Shown here: positions 7,623-16,980 of the stretch, one piece after another | How positions within the stretch are numbered: the first letter of the stretch is position 1 | Layout: each line of letters starts with the position of its first letter | Source: AC-37 sp036389295 | Lineage (GTDB): Bacteria > Actinomycetota > Thermoleophilia > Solirubrobacterales > Thermoleophilaceae | Reading direction: 5' to 3' | Length of the DNA: 64,000 nucleotides | Assembly: GCA_036389295.1 (NCBI GenBank) | Contig: DASVQB010000060.1 | Coordinates: 62,001 to 126,000 of the forward strand | Program-made: the position numbers and the translations under genes | Notes under the pieces: model-generated | The model's input: only the letters and a program-made list of their open reading frames with translations | Told to the model about the DNA's origin: nothing | Databases searched by the model: none

Positions 7623-9855
7623 GCCGGAGCGGAGGGGTCGCGATCGCGGGCGAGGCGGGCGCCAGCCGCAGGGCCCGCCGGACGCGGTCCGGCAGGAACC
7701 AGTTCCAGTCCCCCATCACCTTCATGAACGCCGGCACGAGCACGGCGCGGACCACCGTCGCGTCGAGGAAGATCGCCGCCGCGAGCCCCACCCCGAACTG
7801 CTGGAGGTTGTAGAAGCTCCCCGCCATGAAGCCCGAGAACGCGGCCACCATCACGATCGCCGCGGCCGTGATGATCCGCCCGGTGTGCTCCAGCCCGAAC
7901 GCGACCGCCGCCTCGTTGTCGCGCCGCTTGTCCCACTCCTCGCGCATGCGCGAGAGCAGGAACACCTCGTAGTCCATCGAGAGCCCGAACAGCATCGCGA
8001 ACAGGAAGACCGGGATCCAGAACTCGACCTGCGGGCTCTCCTCGAAGCCCAGCCCGGACCCCCAGCCGCTCTGGAAGACCAGCACGAGGACGCCGTAGGT
8101 GGCCCCGACCGAGAGCACGTTCATCGCGACCGCCTTCAGCGGCAGGAACACCGACCGGAAGGCCCGCAGGAGCAGCAGGTAGCTGAGCACCAGCACGGCG
8201 GCGACCAGCCACGGGAACACCCCGTAGACCTTGTCCACGATGTCGACTCCGAACGCGGGCGCACCGGTGACGTACGTGGCCGCACCCGCCTCGCGAAACC
8301 CCGCGTCCGGCAGGTACCGGTCGCGGATCCGCTCGACGAGGTGCTTCGCCGCGTCCGTCCCGGCGTCGGAGCGGCCGGCGACGCGGACCTGGAGGACGCG
8401 GCCGTCGCGGTCGACGGTCGAGGCGGCGACCATGCGCCGCCGCCGCTCGGCCCCCGGCGGCCCCGGCCCCGCGAACAGGAGCACCGGCGCCACGAGCGAG
8501 CTCCGCTCCACCTCCGGGTCGCGGCCGAGCGCCGCGACCAGCCGCCGCTCTGCCGAGACCACCTGCGGGTCGAACGCGCCGCCGGCCCGCCCGGTGTCGA
8601 TCACGATCTGGTTGGGCACCAGCGCCCCCGGCCCGATCGTGTCCTCGAGCAGCGCCAGGCCGCGCGTCGACTCGGTGGTCTTCGGCACGCCGCGGTTGTC
8701 GCCGCCGGTCAGCGACATGCCGGTGCCCACGAGCGCCAGCGTGACCATCGCGCCGGCCGCCACGAGCAGGTACGGGAGCGGGCGGCGCATGATCGACCGC
8801 GCGAGCCGCGTCCAGAACCGGCCCTGCCCGAGAGCGCGGGTCTCGAGCACGCGCCGCGGGACGATCCGGAACCGGTCGATCCGGTCGCCCATCGTGGCCA
8901 GGATCGCCGGCAGGAACGTGGCCGCCGCCGCGATCGAGACGAGCGGCACGGCCAGGCCGCCGACGCCCATCGACCGCATGAACGGGAGCGGCATGACGAC
9001 CAGCAGGGCGAGGCCCAGGGCCACCACGAGCCCCGAGAACAGCGTGGCCCGGCCGGCGGTGGCCATCGTCCGCATCAGCGCCGCCTCCGCGCCGTCCCCG
9101 CGCCGCAGCTCCTCGCGGAAGCGGAACACGACCAGCATCGAGTAGTCGATCGCGATCGCCAGCCCGATCAGCGTGACGATGTTCACCACGTACTGGGCCA
9201 TGTTCCCGAAGTGGGCGGCGATCCAGACGATGCCGATCGTCGTCGGCAGCGTGACCGCGGCGAACAGCACCGGCACGGCGATCCCGGCGAGCGTCCCGAA
9301 CATGAACGCGAGCACGAGCAGCGCGATCGGGATCGCGATCGCCTCCCCGCGGGCGAGGTCCTCGTTGTAGATCGGCTCGGTGTCCTCCATCATCGCCGGG
9401 AAGCCGGAGAGGTACGTCCGGGCGCCCGGGACGCTGCCGATCGCGCGGCGCATCTCGGGGACGTGCTCCCTGGCGTCGACCGCGTCGAGCGGGGTCGGGA
9501 TCTGGAGGTAGGCCACCCGGTCGCCCGCGCGCTGGACCGGCCCGACCTTCGCCCCCTCGATCGCGCCGGCCGCCCGCCTCCCGGCGGCCTCCGCCGCCGC
9601 GACGAACGCCGGCGACCGCGCCGCGGCGGCGTCCGCGGCCTGCACGACCAGCGTGAAGTCGCCGTCGCCCTTCTCGCCCAGCCGGTCGGCGAGCAGGGCC
9701 CGTCCGTCCTCGGCCTCGGTGCCCGGGGCGGTGAAGCGGTTCGAGAGCAGGTCGCCGACGTTCGCGGACGCGGCCGCCCCGACCAGGAACAGGACGAACC
9801 AGGCTGCCAGCACCTTCCGGCGGTGGCGGAGGACTCGGCGGGTCCAGCGCTCCAT
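7609..9855 (-). CDS. MMPL/RND-family membrane transporter
   Basis: A 748-residue protein with the two-halved RND layout: one membrane helix at 14-34, an extracytoplasmic loop to about 175, five helices to about 370, then the same pattern repeated. The proton-relay signatures are IGLAIAIDYSMLVVFR in the first half and FGLSMDYEVFLLSRMREEW in the second. The family exports lipids, siderophores or drugs using proton motive force; in actinobacteria many carry envelope lipids. The substrate cannot be told. The neighbouring PKD protein gene ends two bases upstream, so they may be one transcript. The ATG at 9855 fits a positive n-terminus (MERWTRRVLRHRRKV). Confidence 0.92.
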   Translation of the reverse strand: MERWTRRVLRHRRKVLAAWFVLFLVGAAASANVGDLLSNRFTAPGTEAEDGRALLADRLGEKGDGDFTLVVQAADAAAARSPAFVAAAEAAGRRAAGAIEGAKVGPVQRAGDRVAYLQIPTPLDAVDAREHVPEMRRAIGSVPGARTYLSGFPAMMEDTEPIYNEDLARGEAIAIPIALLVLAFMFGTLAGIAVPVLFAAVTLPTTIGIVWIAAHFGNMAQYVVNIVTLIGLAIAIDYSMLVVFRFREELRRGDGAEAALMRTMATAGRATLFSGLVVALGLALLVVMPLPFMRSMGVGGLAVPLVSIAAAATFLPAILATMGDRIDRFRIVPRRVLETRALGQGRFWTRLARSIMRRPLPYLLVAAGAMVTLALVGTGMSLTGGDNRGVPKTTESTRGLALLEDTIGPGALVPNQIVIDTGRAGGAFDPQVVSAERRLVAALGRDPEVERSSLVAPVLLFAGPGPPGAERRRRMVAASTVDRDGRVLQVRVAGRSDAGTDAAKHLVERIRDRYLPDAGFREAGAATYVTGAPAFGVDIVDKVYGVFPWLVAAVLVLSYLLLLRAFRSVFLPLKAVAMNVLSVGATYGVLVLVFQSGWGSGLGFEESPQVEFWIPVFLFAMLFGLSMDYEVFLLSRMREEWDKRRDNEAAVAFGLEHTGRIITAAAIVMVAAFSGFMAGSFYNLQQFGVGLAAAIFLDATVVRAVLVPAFMKVMGDWNWFLPDRVRRALRLAPASPAIATPPLRRGQA

Positions 9856-9857
9856 GC

Positions 9858-11966
9858 TCAGCAGCGCAGGAGGACCCGTGCGCGCGCGCGCCGGTAGCGC
9901 GCGCGGCGGTCGCTGAGGATGCGGGCCAGCCGGCGCCGCGCGCGGCGGTCCCTCGTCCTGCTCAGCTTCCGGCGGGCGCCGCGGACGGCCCGGGCGAGCT
10001 GGTCGCGCTTGCGCCGCGCCGCGACGCAGCTGGCGCTCGGCTGCTGCGGGGTCGCCGGCGGCGGGGGCGGGGGCGGGGCCGAGTCGGGCGGCCGCTCGGA
10101 GACCGGCACCGACACGGCCGCCTCGCTCTCGTCGCCGTTCGAGTCCGCGACCCGCAGGCGGGTCACGTACGTCCCGGGCGCCGAGTAGGACCGCGAGGCG
10201 GTCGCCGTCTGGCCGGTCGACAGCTCGAACGCGCCGTCGCCGTCGAGGTCCCAGCGGCGGTCGACGATCGGCGCGCCCGACTCCGCGACGCTCGGCGAGG
10301 AGTCGAACGTGACCGTGTCCCCGGTCAGCGCCGGGGCCGGGGCCGCCGTGACCCGCGCGAGCGGGCCGGGCTCGATCGACAGCGCGAAGTTCCGCGACCG
10401 CCAGGTCGCGCCGCCGCTGTACTGGCTCGAGCCCCAGACGACGGTCGGGTTGAGCGGGTCCGGGCTCGCGCCCGCGTAGTCGCCCCAGCGGCACACGCCG
10501 GTCCCGCAGGAGCGGTTGACGAGGCCGTCGTCGTACGGCGAGCCGCTCGTGACGATCCCGAGCTCCGGCCCGAGCGAGCCGAGCGGCGCGGTGGCCTTCC
10601 TCGCGCGCGCCCGCACGGCGGGGAGCTGGGTCGCGCCGCTCACGTTGTAGTCGATCGCCGCGTCCTCGCCGTTCGCCGCCGGCGAGATCGCGGCGTTGAA
10701 CACGAAGCTCGCGGGGTCCGAGACCGTCCCGGCCTGGCGCAGCTGCCCCGCCGCCGGAAGCAGCTCGTACCAGCGGACCGCCGAGCGACCGCCCGCCCCG
10801 TCGACCGTGTGCTGCGTCCAGACCGCCCGCTGGCCGCCGGCGCGCGGGTCGGCGAGCGAGACCGCCTGCGTGAGCCGGCCGTCGAGGGTGTCGAGCAGCC
10901 GCGTCGTGCCCGGCTGGACGGCGTTGCCGGGCACGGACCACGGGCCGACGCCGGGGCCGCCGTCGGCCGCGAGCGTGGGGTTGGTCGCCGGCCCCGCGAC
11001 GTGCCAGGTCATGATCTGGCCGGCGAGCTGGTCGTCGGCGACGACGTAGGTCACGGCGGAGGAGTCGAACGTGTTGGCCGGGATCGGCGCGAACGCCTTC
11101 CGCCCGCTGGCCGTGAGGAGCGGGCTCTGCTCGCTGCCGAACGCGAACGCCGTCGGCGCCGTGCAGGGGGCGTCCGCGGTCGGCTTCGGGACCGTGAACA
11201 GCTGCGCCGTGACGAAGTCCTCCTCGCCGTCGCCGTCCACGTCCCTGAACCCGTTCACGCCGAACACGAGCCGCGCGTCGTCGTGGCCGAGCTTCGGGTA
11301 GTCGGGGAACAGGGAGCCGGTCGGGAGCAGGAGCTTGCACCAGCCCCCGGCCCCCGGGTCGGCGGGGTCGCCGGCGCCGAGGTCGCTCGGGTCGGACGAC
11401 AGCGACCAGCCGAACGCCAGCCGGTTCGTCGTCCCGTCGTCCACGTAGGCGAGGTAGTACCAGCGACCCGACACGGCGTCCCACTGGACCTGCGGGTCGC
11501 CCACGCCGACGGTCGCGGGGACGCCGGCGAACGACGCGAGCGTCGCGCCGCTCGCCGGGGCGAGCGTCGACCGGTCGAAGACGTCGATCCCCTCGTTGGT
11601 CATCTCGACGTAGTGGGCCGGCCCGATCGCGCCGGTCGCGTCCGGCGGCGTCCTGCCGGCCATCGAGCGGCCGTCCTGGTTGAGGCCCGACAGGACCGTG
11701 ACCCGCGCCCGGCGCACCGGCCGCCGGCGGCGCCGCTCCGCCCGCCGGTACCGCCGCGCCGCCGCGCGCTTCGCGGCGCGCAGCCGGCGCGCGCTGCGCG
11801 GCAGCGGCGGCCGGGTCGCGCGCCGCGAGCGGATCCCGGGGCCCTGCGGCGCGATCGAGGGCGCCGCGCGGGTGGCCACGCGGCCGTCGGGCGCTCGCCG
11901 GGCGGCCTCCGCCGGAGCGGCCGCCGCGGCGGCGAGGACGGCGAGCAGGAAGAGCGAGCGGCGCAT
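9858..11966 (-). CDS. Large secreted protein with PKD domain and basic C-terminal tail
   Basis: 702 residues with a signal peptide (cleavage near AEAARR at 22), a strongly basic stretch to about 95, then a globular part with motifs such as DATGAIGPAHYVEMTNEGIDVFD, whose core resembles extracellular beta-propeller or sialidase-like proteins common in Thermoleophilia. A PKD domain (VTFDSSPSVAESG, WDLDGDGAFELSTG) lies near 545-625, followed by a proline linker and a 70-residue Arg-rich tail ending in Cys. It acts outside the cell; both basic ends could bind acidic wall polymers. TACCGT nine bases before the ATG suggests leaderless transcription. Confidence 0.7.
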   Translation of the reverse strand: MRRSLFLLAVLAAAAAAPAEAARRAPDGRVATRAAPSIAPQGPGIRSRRATRPPLPRSARRLRAAKRAAARRYRRAERRRRRPVRRARVTVLSGLNQDGRSMAGRTPPDATGAIGPAHYVEMTNEGIDVFDRSTLAPASGATLASFAGVPATVGVGDPQVQWDAVSGRWYYLAYVDDGTTNRLAFGWSLSSDPSDLGAGDPADPGAGGWCKLLLPTGSLFPDYPKLGHDDARLVFGVNGFRDVDGDGEEDFVTAQLFTVPKPTADAPCTAPTAFAFGSEQSPLLTASGRKAFAPIPANTFDSSAVTYVVADDQLAGQIMTWHVAGPATNPTLAADGGPGVGPWSVPGNAVQPGTTRLLDTLDGRLTQAVSLADPRAGGQRAVWTQHTVDGAGGRSAVRWYELLPAAGQLRQAGTVSDPASFVFNAAISPAANGEDAAIDYNVSGATQLPAVRARARKATAPLGSLGPELGIVTSGSPYDDGLVNRSCGTGVCRWGDYAGASPDPLNPTVVWGSSQYSGGATWRSRNFALSIEPGPLARVTAAPAPALTGDTVTFDSSPSVAESGAPIVDRRWDLDGDGAFELSTGQTATASRSYSAPGTYVTRLRVADSNGDESEAAVSVPVSERPPDSAPPPPPPPATPQQPSASCVAARRKRDQLARAVRGARRKLSRTRDRRARRRLARILSDRRARYRRARARVLLRC

Positions 11967-12097
11967 CGGTGGTCACGGTAGCCAGCCCGCCTGGCGCGCG
12001 CGCAGCCGGGCGAGGGCGCCCGCGGCGATCCCGCTCCCGATGCGGCTTCGCGCCCGCCGGGCGGCGTTTCGGTGGACGCATCTGCTTAGATCTATGC

Positions 12098-12262
12098 GGC
12101 AAGGCCGAGTTCCCGCCGTCTCAGGGCGGCGGGGAACGGGGGACCCAATTGGGCCGGAGCGTCCGGCCCGTGGGGCGAATCGCCGCCGGAGTGCGGCGTA
12201 GCGCGAGTTCTTTCCGCGCGAGCCCGTCAGCTCACCCCGTAGGCCACGGAGAGAACGAACGG
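12098..12262 (+). ncRNA. c-di-AMP riboswitch (ydaO/yuaA family)
   Basis: The leader has the conserved blocks of the ydaO class in order: GGGGGACCCA around 12138-12147, GGGGCGAAT at 12172-12180 and CCGTCAGCTCACCCCGTAGG at 12224-12243, with GC-rich helices between. In actinobacteria this riboswitch precedes Rpf, NlpC/P60 and other wall-hydrolase genes and turns them off at high cyclic di-AMP. Here it sits directly before a peptidoglycan-binding transglycosylase gene. A TAGATC box just upstream may be its -10. Ends are approximate. Confidence 0.88.
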
Positions 12263-12271
12263 GAGGCACCG

Positions 12272-12859
12272 ATCCGATCGCGCATCACCACCCTGCTCGC
12301 AGCCGCGCTCATGACGATGAGCTCCGGCGCCGCGCTCGCCGCCGAGGGCGGGACGAGCGGCGGCTCGACCGAGCAGGCGCAGCAGGCGAGCCTCTCGATC
12401 GGCAGCACCGGCAAGGCCGTCAAGGCCGTCCAGCGAAAGCTCGGCGTCAGCGCGACCGGCTACTACGGCACCGAGACCGCCCGCGCGGTCAAGCGCTTCC
12501 AGCGCCGCCACGGCCTGAGGGCCGACGGCGTGGTCGGCCCCGCCACGGCGAAGGCCCTCGGCGTCCAGGTCAGCGGCGCCTCGTACGCGACCGGCGGCTC
12601 GGCCCCGAGCTCGCCCGCCGCGCGCACGGTGCGGCTGCCGGCGGTCCTGAGGCGGATCGCCCGGTGCGAGTCGGGCGGCAACCCGCGCGCAATCTCGCGC
12701 GACGGCCGCTACCGCGGGAAGTTCCAGTTCGACCTCGCCACCTGGCGCTCGCTCGGCGGCCGCGGCGACCCCGCGCAGGCGCCGGAGTGGGAGCAGGACC
12801 TGCGGGCGCTCCGGCTCTACCGCAAGCGCGGCACCGCTCCCTGGGCCAACTGCGCGTAG
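12272..12859 (+). CDS. Peptidoglycan-binding, Rpf-like transglycosylase (c-di-AMP controlled)
   Basis: About 195 residues: a signal peptide (cut near ALAAEG), a PG_binding_1 domain (VKAVQRKLGVSATGYYG, VVGPATAKALG) and a C-terminal transglycosylase-like domain, RIARCESGGNPRAI with YRGKFQFDLATW and NCA, the resuscitation-promoting-factor fold with a catalytic Glu in CESG. It should cleave glycan strands during wall remodelling. No ATG, GTG or TTG lies between riboswitch and signal peptide. An ATC at 12272, five bases after GGGAGG, is the only start giving a proper basic n-region; the later ATGs (12311, 12317) would remove it. A sequencing error of ATG to ATC is the alternative. Confidence 0.82.
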   Translation: MRSRITTLLAAALMTMSSGAALAAEGGTSGGSTEQAQQASLSIGSTGKAVKAVQRKLGVSATGYYGTETARAVKRFQRRHGLRADGVVGPATAKALGVQVSGASYATGGSAPSSPAARTVRLPAVLRRIARCESGGNPRAISRDGRYRGKFQFDLATWRSLGGRGDPAQAPEWEQDLRALRLYRKRGTAPWANCA

Positions 12860-12890
12860 ACGCGCGCGACTGGCGTACGCTTGCCGCGGT

Positions 12891-13001
12891 GTGAGCGTTA
12901 GCTTCGAGACGCGCGTGCGCGGGGACGCGCTCGTCATCTCCCTGGCCGGAGAGCGCGGCACCGCGAGGCTGGACGTCGTCCGGCAGACGCCGGTCGCCTG
13001 A
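12891..13001 (+). CDS. 36-residue mini-ORF resembling the start of a STAS domain
   Basis: A GTG start ten bases after a TACGCT box opens a 36-codon frame, VSVSFETRVRGDALVISLAG, which looks like the first two strands of an anti-sigma-factor antagonist (STAS) domain before it ends. Its TGA overlaps the ATG of the SpoIIE-type phosphatase (TGATG), so the phosphatase is translationally coupled to it. It may be a decayed antagonist gene kept as a coupling leader, or a real microprotein. Confidence is moderate because it is short. Confidence 0.45.
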   Translation: MSVSFETRVRGDALVISLAGERGTARLDVVRQTPVA

Positions 13002-15580
13002 TGCCGCGGGACGCCGCGGTCGTCGAGCCGGCCTGGGCGCGGTGGCGTCGGGGGGACCGAGCGTGGCTGGCCGCGGGAATCGCGTCGGGCACGGCGATCG
13101 CGGCGCTCGACCTGGCGGTGGGCGCGGGCGAGGCCACGTTCATCGGCTTCCTCCTCGTCGCGCCGCTGATCGCCTCGTTCGGCGCCGACGCGCGGGACAC
13201 CGCCCTGGCCGGGGCCTACGCGCTCGTCCTCTCGCTGGGGCTCGGGGCGGTCGGCGGCATATTCGGCGACTTCGACCACGTCTCGCGCGTGGGAGTCGTG
13301 GTCGCGGCCGGCGCGATCGCGGTGTGGATCGCCCGCGTGCGCGAGCGCGACCGCCTAGCCCGCCGCCGCTACGCGACGCTCGCGGAGGCGAGCGACCTCG
13401 CCGCGTCCACGCTCGACCCCGACGTCATGACGATCCAGGTCGCGCAGCTGCTCGCGCGCGAGGTCGGCGACTGGTGCTTCGTGTTCCTCCGCGAGGACGA
13501 CGGGCCGGTGCGCCAGGTCGCCGCCGTGCACGTCGACCCCGAGCGCCAGCGCGCCGCCTGGGAGCTGCTGCGCCGCTACCCCCTCGACCCCGATCGGGAC
13601 GAGGGCCCCGCCGCCGTCCTGCGCGACGGCCGTCCGCGGCTGTACGAGAGCGTCGACGAACGGCTCCTGGCGTCGATCTCGGCGAACGAGCGCAACCTCG
13701 GGATGCTCCGCCGGCTGGGCATGGTCTCGGCGGCGGTCGTTCCGCTCTCGGCTCGCGGGCGGACGTTCGGCGCGGTCGCGGTCGCGACCGCCGAGTCCGG
13801 GCGGGTCCTCGACGACGACGACCTCCAGCTCCTGACCGACCTCGGCGGCAGGGTGGCCGCGGCGATCGACAACGCGCACCTGTACGGGAACCTGACCGAG
13901 GCCGAGCGCGACCTGCGCCACTCGCGGGACCAGCTCCAGGCGATCCTCGACGGGGTCGGCGACGCGGTGACCGTGCAGGACCGGACCGGGAGGCTCGTGT
14001 TCGCGAACGAGGCCGCCGTCGAGCTGCTCGGGTTCGATTCGGTGGAGGACCTCCTGAACGCGCCGCCCGGGTCGGTGCGCGCCCGGTTCGACATGGAGGA
14101 CGAGGACGGCAACCCGTTCCCGCTCGAGCGGCTTCCGGGGCGCCTCGCGCTCGCGGGCGAGGCCTCCCCGCCGCCCGCGATGGTCCGCTTCCGCACGCAC
14201 GGCGCCGGCGGGCCGAGCCGCTGGTCGCGGGTCAAGGCGTCGCCTCTCTTCGGCCAGTCCGGCGAGCCGGTCCTCGCGATCAACGTGATCGAGGACGTGA
14301 CGGCCGAGCGCGAGGCGTCAGAGTCTCAGCGGCTCCTGGCGGAGGCGAGCCGGCTGCTCTCGTCCTCGCTCGACTACGACACGACGCTGGCGAACGTCGC
14401 GCGGCTGACCGTGCCGCGCCTGGCCGACTGGTGCGCAGTCGACGTCGAGGAGGACGGCTCGGTGAAGCCGGTCGTGGTGGCGCACACCGACCCGGCGAAG
14501 GTGCGCTGGGCCGAGCAGCTGCGTGAGCGCTACCCGCCGAACCCGACCCAGGCGACCGGCCTCTACGAGGTGCTGCGCACCGGCAGGGCGGAGCTGTACG
14601 AGGAGATCCCGCAGGAGATGCTGGAGGCGGCCGCGCGCGACGCCGAGCACCTCGAGCTGATGCGGCAGCTCCAGATGCGCTCGGGGATGGTCGTGCCGAT
14701 GATCGCCCGCGGCCGCACGCTGGGGGCGATCACGATGATGACCACCTCGGCGGAGTCCGGGCGCACGTTCGGCGAGAGCGACCTGCGGCTGGCCGAGGAG
14801 CTGGCGGCGCGGTGCGCGCTCGCGGTCGACAACGCGCGGCTCTTCCACGCCCGCGCGCACGTGGCCCGCACGCTCCAGCAGAGCTTCCTTCCGCCCGAGC
14901 TGCCGCGCACCCCCGGACTCGACGTGGCCGCGCGGTTCCGCGCCGCCGGGGAGGCGCACGAGGTCGGCGGCGACTTCTACGACCTGTTCGCCACCGGGGG
15001 GTCGCGCTGGGCGGCGCTTATCGGCGACGTCTGCGGCAAGGGCCCCGAGGCGGCCGCCGTGACCGCGCTCGCGCGCTACACGCTCCGCACCGCCGCCATG
15101 AGCGAGCACGTGCCGAGCCGGGTCCTCACGATGCTGAACGAGGCGATGCTCCGCCAGCGCGACGACCGCCGCTTCTCGACGGTCCTCTACGCGACGCTCG
15201 ACCGCCACGGCGACGGCACGCGGCTGCGCTTCGCGACCGGCGGCCACCCGCTGCCGCTCCTGCTGCGCGCGAACGGCGAGTCGTGCGAGGTCGGCACGCC
15301 GGGAACGGTGCTCGGCGTCGTGCCCGACCCGGACCTGGTCGACCAGGAGGTCGAGCTCCATCCGGGCGACGCCGTCGTGCTCTACACGGACGGCGTCACC
15401 GACGCCGCGGCGCCGGACCTCGTGCGCGAGCCGGCCGAGCTGGCCGCGATGCTGGGGCCCGCCCGCGGGGAGTCGGCCGACGCGATCGCGGAGCGGCTGC
15501 TCGAGCTGGCGCTCAGCGTGCGCAACGGCGACGAGCCGCGCGACGACATCGCGATCCTGGTCATCAGGGTGCCGGCGTGA
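13001..15580 (+). CDS. Membrane GAF-PAS-GAF sensor with SpoIIE/PP2C phosphatase
   Basis: 859 residues. Three or four membrane helices lie in 20-110, a first GAF domain at about 125-300, a PAS domain near 305-440 (QAILDGVGDAVTVQDRTGRL), a second GAF domain near 445-610, and a PP2C-type SpoIIE phosphatase at about 635-855 with GGDFYD, GDVCGKG, TGGHPLPLLL, LYTDGVTDA and DDIAILVI, which hold the metal-binding aspartates. Such enzymes dephosphorylate STAS anti-anti-sigma factors and so free an alternative sigma factor. The two GAF domains suggest input from a small ligand or redox signal. The likely STAS partner is not intact here; a STAS-like stub precedes it. Confidence 0.92.
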   Translation: MPRDAAVVEPAWARWRRGDRAWLAAGIASGTAIAALDLAVGAGEATFIGFLLVAPLIASFGADARDTALAGAYALVLSLGLGAVGGIFGDFDHVSRVGVVVAAGAIAVWIARVRERDRLARRRYATLAEASDLAASTLDPDVMTIQVAQLLAREVGDWCFVFLREDDGPVRQVAAVHVDPERQRAAWELLRRYPLDPDRDEGPAAVLRDGRPRLYESVDERLLASISANERNLGMLRRLGMVSAAVVPLSARGRTFGAVAVATAESGRVLDDDDLQLLTDLGGRVAAAIDNAHLYGNLTEAERDLRHSRDQLQAILDGVGDAVTVQDRTGRLVFANEAAVELLGFDSVEDLLNAPPGSVRARFDMEDEDGNPFPLERLPGRLALAGEASPPPAMVRFRTHGAGGPSRWSRVKASPLFGQSGEPVLAINVIEDVTAEREASESQRLLAEASRLLSSSLDYDTTLANVARLTVPRLADWCAVDVEEDGSVKPVVVAHTDPAKVRWAEQLRERYPPNPTQATGLYEVLRTGRAELYEEIPQEMLEAAARDAEHLELMRQLQMRSGMVVPMIARGRTLGAITMMTTSAESGRTFGESDLRLAEELAARCALAVDNARLFHARAHVARTLQQSFLPPELPRTPGLDVAARFRAAGEAHEVGGDFYDLFATGGSRWAALIGDVCGKGPEAAAVTALARYTLRTAAMSEHVPSRVLTMLNEAMLRQRDDRRFSTVLYATLDRHGDGTRLRFATGGHPLPLLLRANGESCEVGTPGTVLGVVPDPDLVDQEVELHPGDAVVLYTDGVTDAAAPDLVREPAELAAMLGPARGESADAIAERLLELALSVRNGDEPRDDIAILVIRVPA

Positions 15581-16980
15581 CGGACCGCACGGCCGACGTG
15601 CTCGACGTCGACGTCGTGGTCGTCGGCGCCGGGCTCGCCGGGCTCGCGACCGCGCGCGAGCTGACCGCGGCGGGCGCCTCGGCGGTGGTGCTCGAGGCGC
15701 GCGACCGGGTCGGCGGCCGGACGCTGAACGAGCCGCTCGGCGACGGCCAGGTCGTGGAGGTCGGCGGCCAGTGGATCGGGCCGGGCCAGGACCGGATGGC
15801 CGCGCTGGCGCGCGAGCTCGGCGTCGAGACCTACCGCACGCACACGAGCGGCGAGCGGCTCGTCGAGTACGGCGGCCGCGTGCGCCGCTACAGGGGCGAG
15901 ATCCCGCGGCTCGGCCCGCACGTCCTGGCGGACGTCGGCCAGGCGCAGGCGAAGCTCGACCGGATGGCGCGGCGCATCCCGCTCGACGCGCCGTGGGAGG
16001 CGCCGGGCGCCGAGCGGCTCGACTCGCAGACGTTCTGGTCGTGGATGCGCCGCAACGTCTACACCCGCGGCGGCCGGGCGCTGATGTCCGTGGCGATCGA
16101 GGCCGTCTGGGCGGTCCAGCCCGCCGACCTGTCGCTCCTCCACGTCCTCTTCTACACGCACTCCGCCGGCGGGCTGGACCTGCTGCTGAACACCGAGGGC
16201 GGGGCGCAGCAGGACCGCTTCGTGGGCGGCTCCCAGCTCGTCTCGATCAGGGCGGCGGAGGAGCTCGGCGACGCCGTGCGGCTGTCGTCGCCGGTCCGCC
16301 GCGTCGAGCACGGCGCGGACGGCGTGACCGTGCACGCGGACGGGACCGTCGCGCGCGGGCGCCGCGCCGTTGTCGCGATCCCGCCGCCGCTCGCCGGCCG
16401 GATCGAGTACGACCCGCCGCTCCCGGGCCTGCGCGACCAGCTCACGCAGCGGATGGCGCAGGGCTCGGTCGTCAAGTGCATGGCGGTCTACGACCGTCCG
16501 TTCTGGCGCGAGGAGGGGCTGTCGGGCGAGGGGCTGAGCGACGTCGGCCCGGCGAAGATCACGTTCGACAACACGCCGCCGAGCGGCTCCCCCGGCGTCC
16601 TCCTCGGCTTCCTCGAGGGAGAGCGCGCGCGTGTGTACGGCGCGCGGTCGGCGGCCGAGCGCCGCGACGCCGTGGTGGCCGGCTTCGCGCGCCTGTTCGG
16701 CGAGCGGGCGACGCGGCCGGAGCGCTACGTCGAGCGCGTCTGGGCCGACGAGCCGTGGACGCGCGGCTGCTACGGCTGCTCGATGCCGACCGGCGCCTGG
16801 ACCGCCTTCGGGCCGGCGCTGCGCGAGCCGGTCGGGCCGATCCGCTGGGCGGGGGCGGAGACCGCGACCGTCTGGAACGGCTACATGGACGGCGCCGTGC
16901 GCTCCGGCGAGGCGGCGGCCGCCGCCGTGCTCGCGGAGCTCGGGTCGGCCAGGCTGGCCGTCACTCGCCCATCACCTTGA
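15577..16980 (+). CDS. Flavin monoamine oxidase family protein
   Basis: 467 residues. The N-terminal FAD-binding fold reads VVVVGAGLAGLATARELTAA and continues EARDRVGGRTLN. The C-terminus has WAGAETATVWNGYMDGAVRS, the flavin-contacting block of monoamine oxidases, and WIGPGQDRM and NTEGGAQQDRF match bacterial amine oxidase and putrescine oxidase relatives. It likely oxidises an amine to an aldehyde with release of H2O2 and ammonia; the amine is unknown. The GTG start overlaps the phosphatase stop (GTGA), so it belongs to the same operon. Its last 20 bases overlap the end of yjbQ on the other strand. Confidence 0.88.
   Translation: MTDRTADVLDVDVVVVGAGLAGLATARELTAAGASAVVLEARDRVGGRTLNEPLGDGQVVEVGGQWIGPGQDRMAALARELGVETYRTHTSGERLVEYGGRVRRYRGEIPRLGPHVLADVGQAQAKLDRMARRIPLDAPWEAPGAERLDSQTFWSWMRRNVYTRGGRALMSVAIEAVWAVQPADLSLLHVLFYTHSAGGLDLLLNTEGGAQQDRFVGGSQLVSIRAAEELGDAVRLSSPVRRVEHGADGVTVHADGTVARGRRAVVAIPPPLAGRIEYDPPLPGLRDQLTQRMAQGSVVKCMAVYDRPFWREEGLSGEGLSDVGPAKITFDNTPPSGSPGVLLGFLEGERARVYGARSAAERRDAVVAGFARLFGERATRPERYVERVWADEPWTRGCYGCSMPTGAWTAFGPALREPVGPIRWAGAETATVWNGYMDGAVRSGEAAAAAVLAELGSARLAVTRPSP

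Noticed and set aside
11680..12201. 173-codon plus-strand frame over the basic N-terminus of the PKD protein and the riboswitch
   Set aside because: Arg/Ala-rich antisense frame without motifs; the region is explained by the PKD gene and riboswitch.
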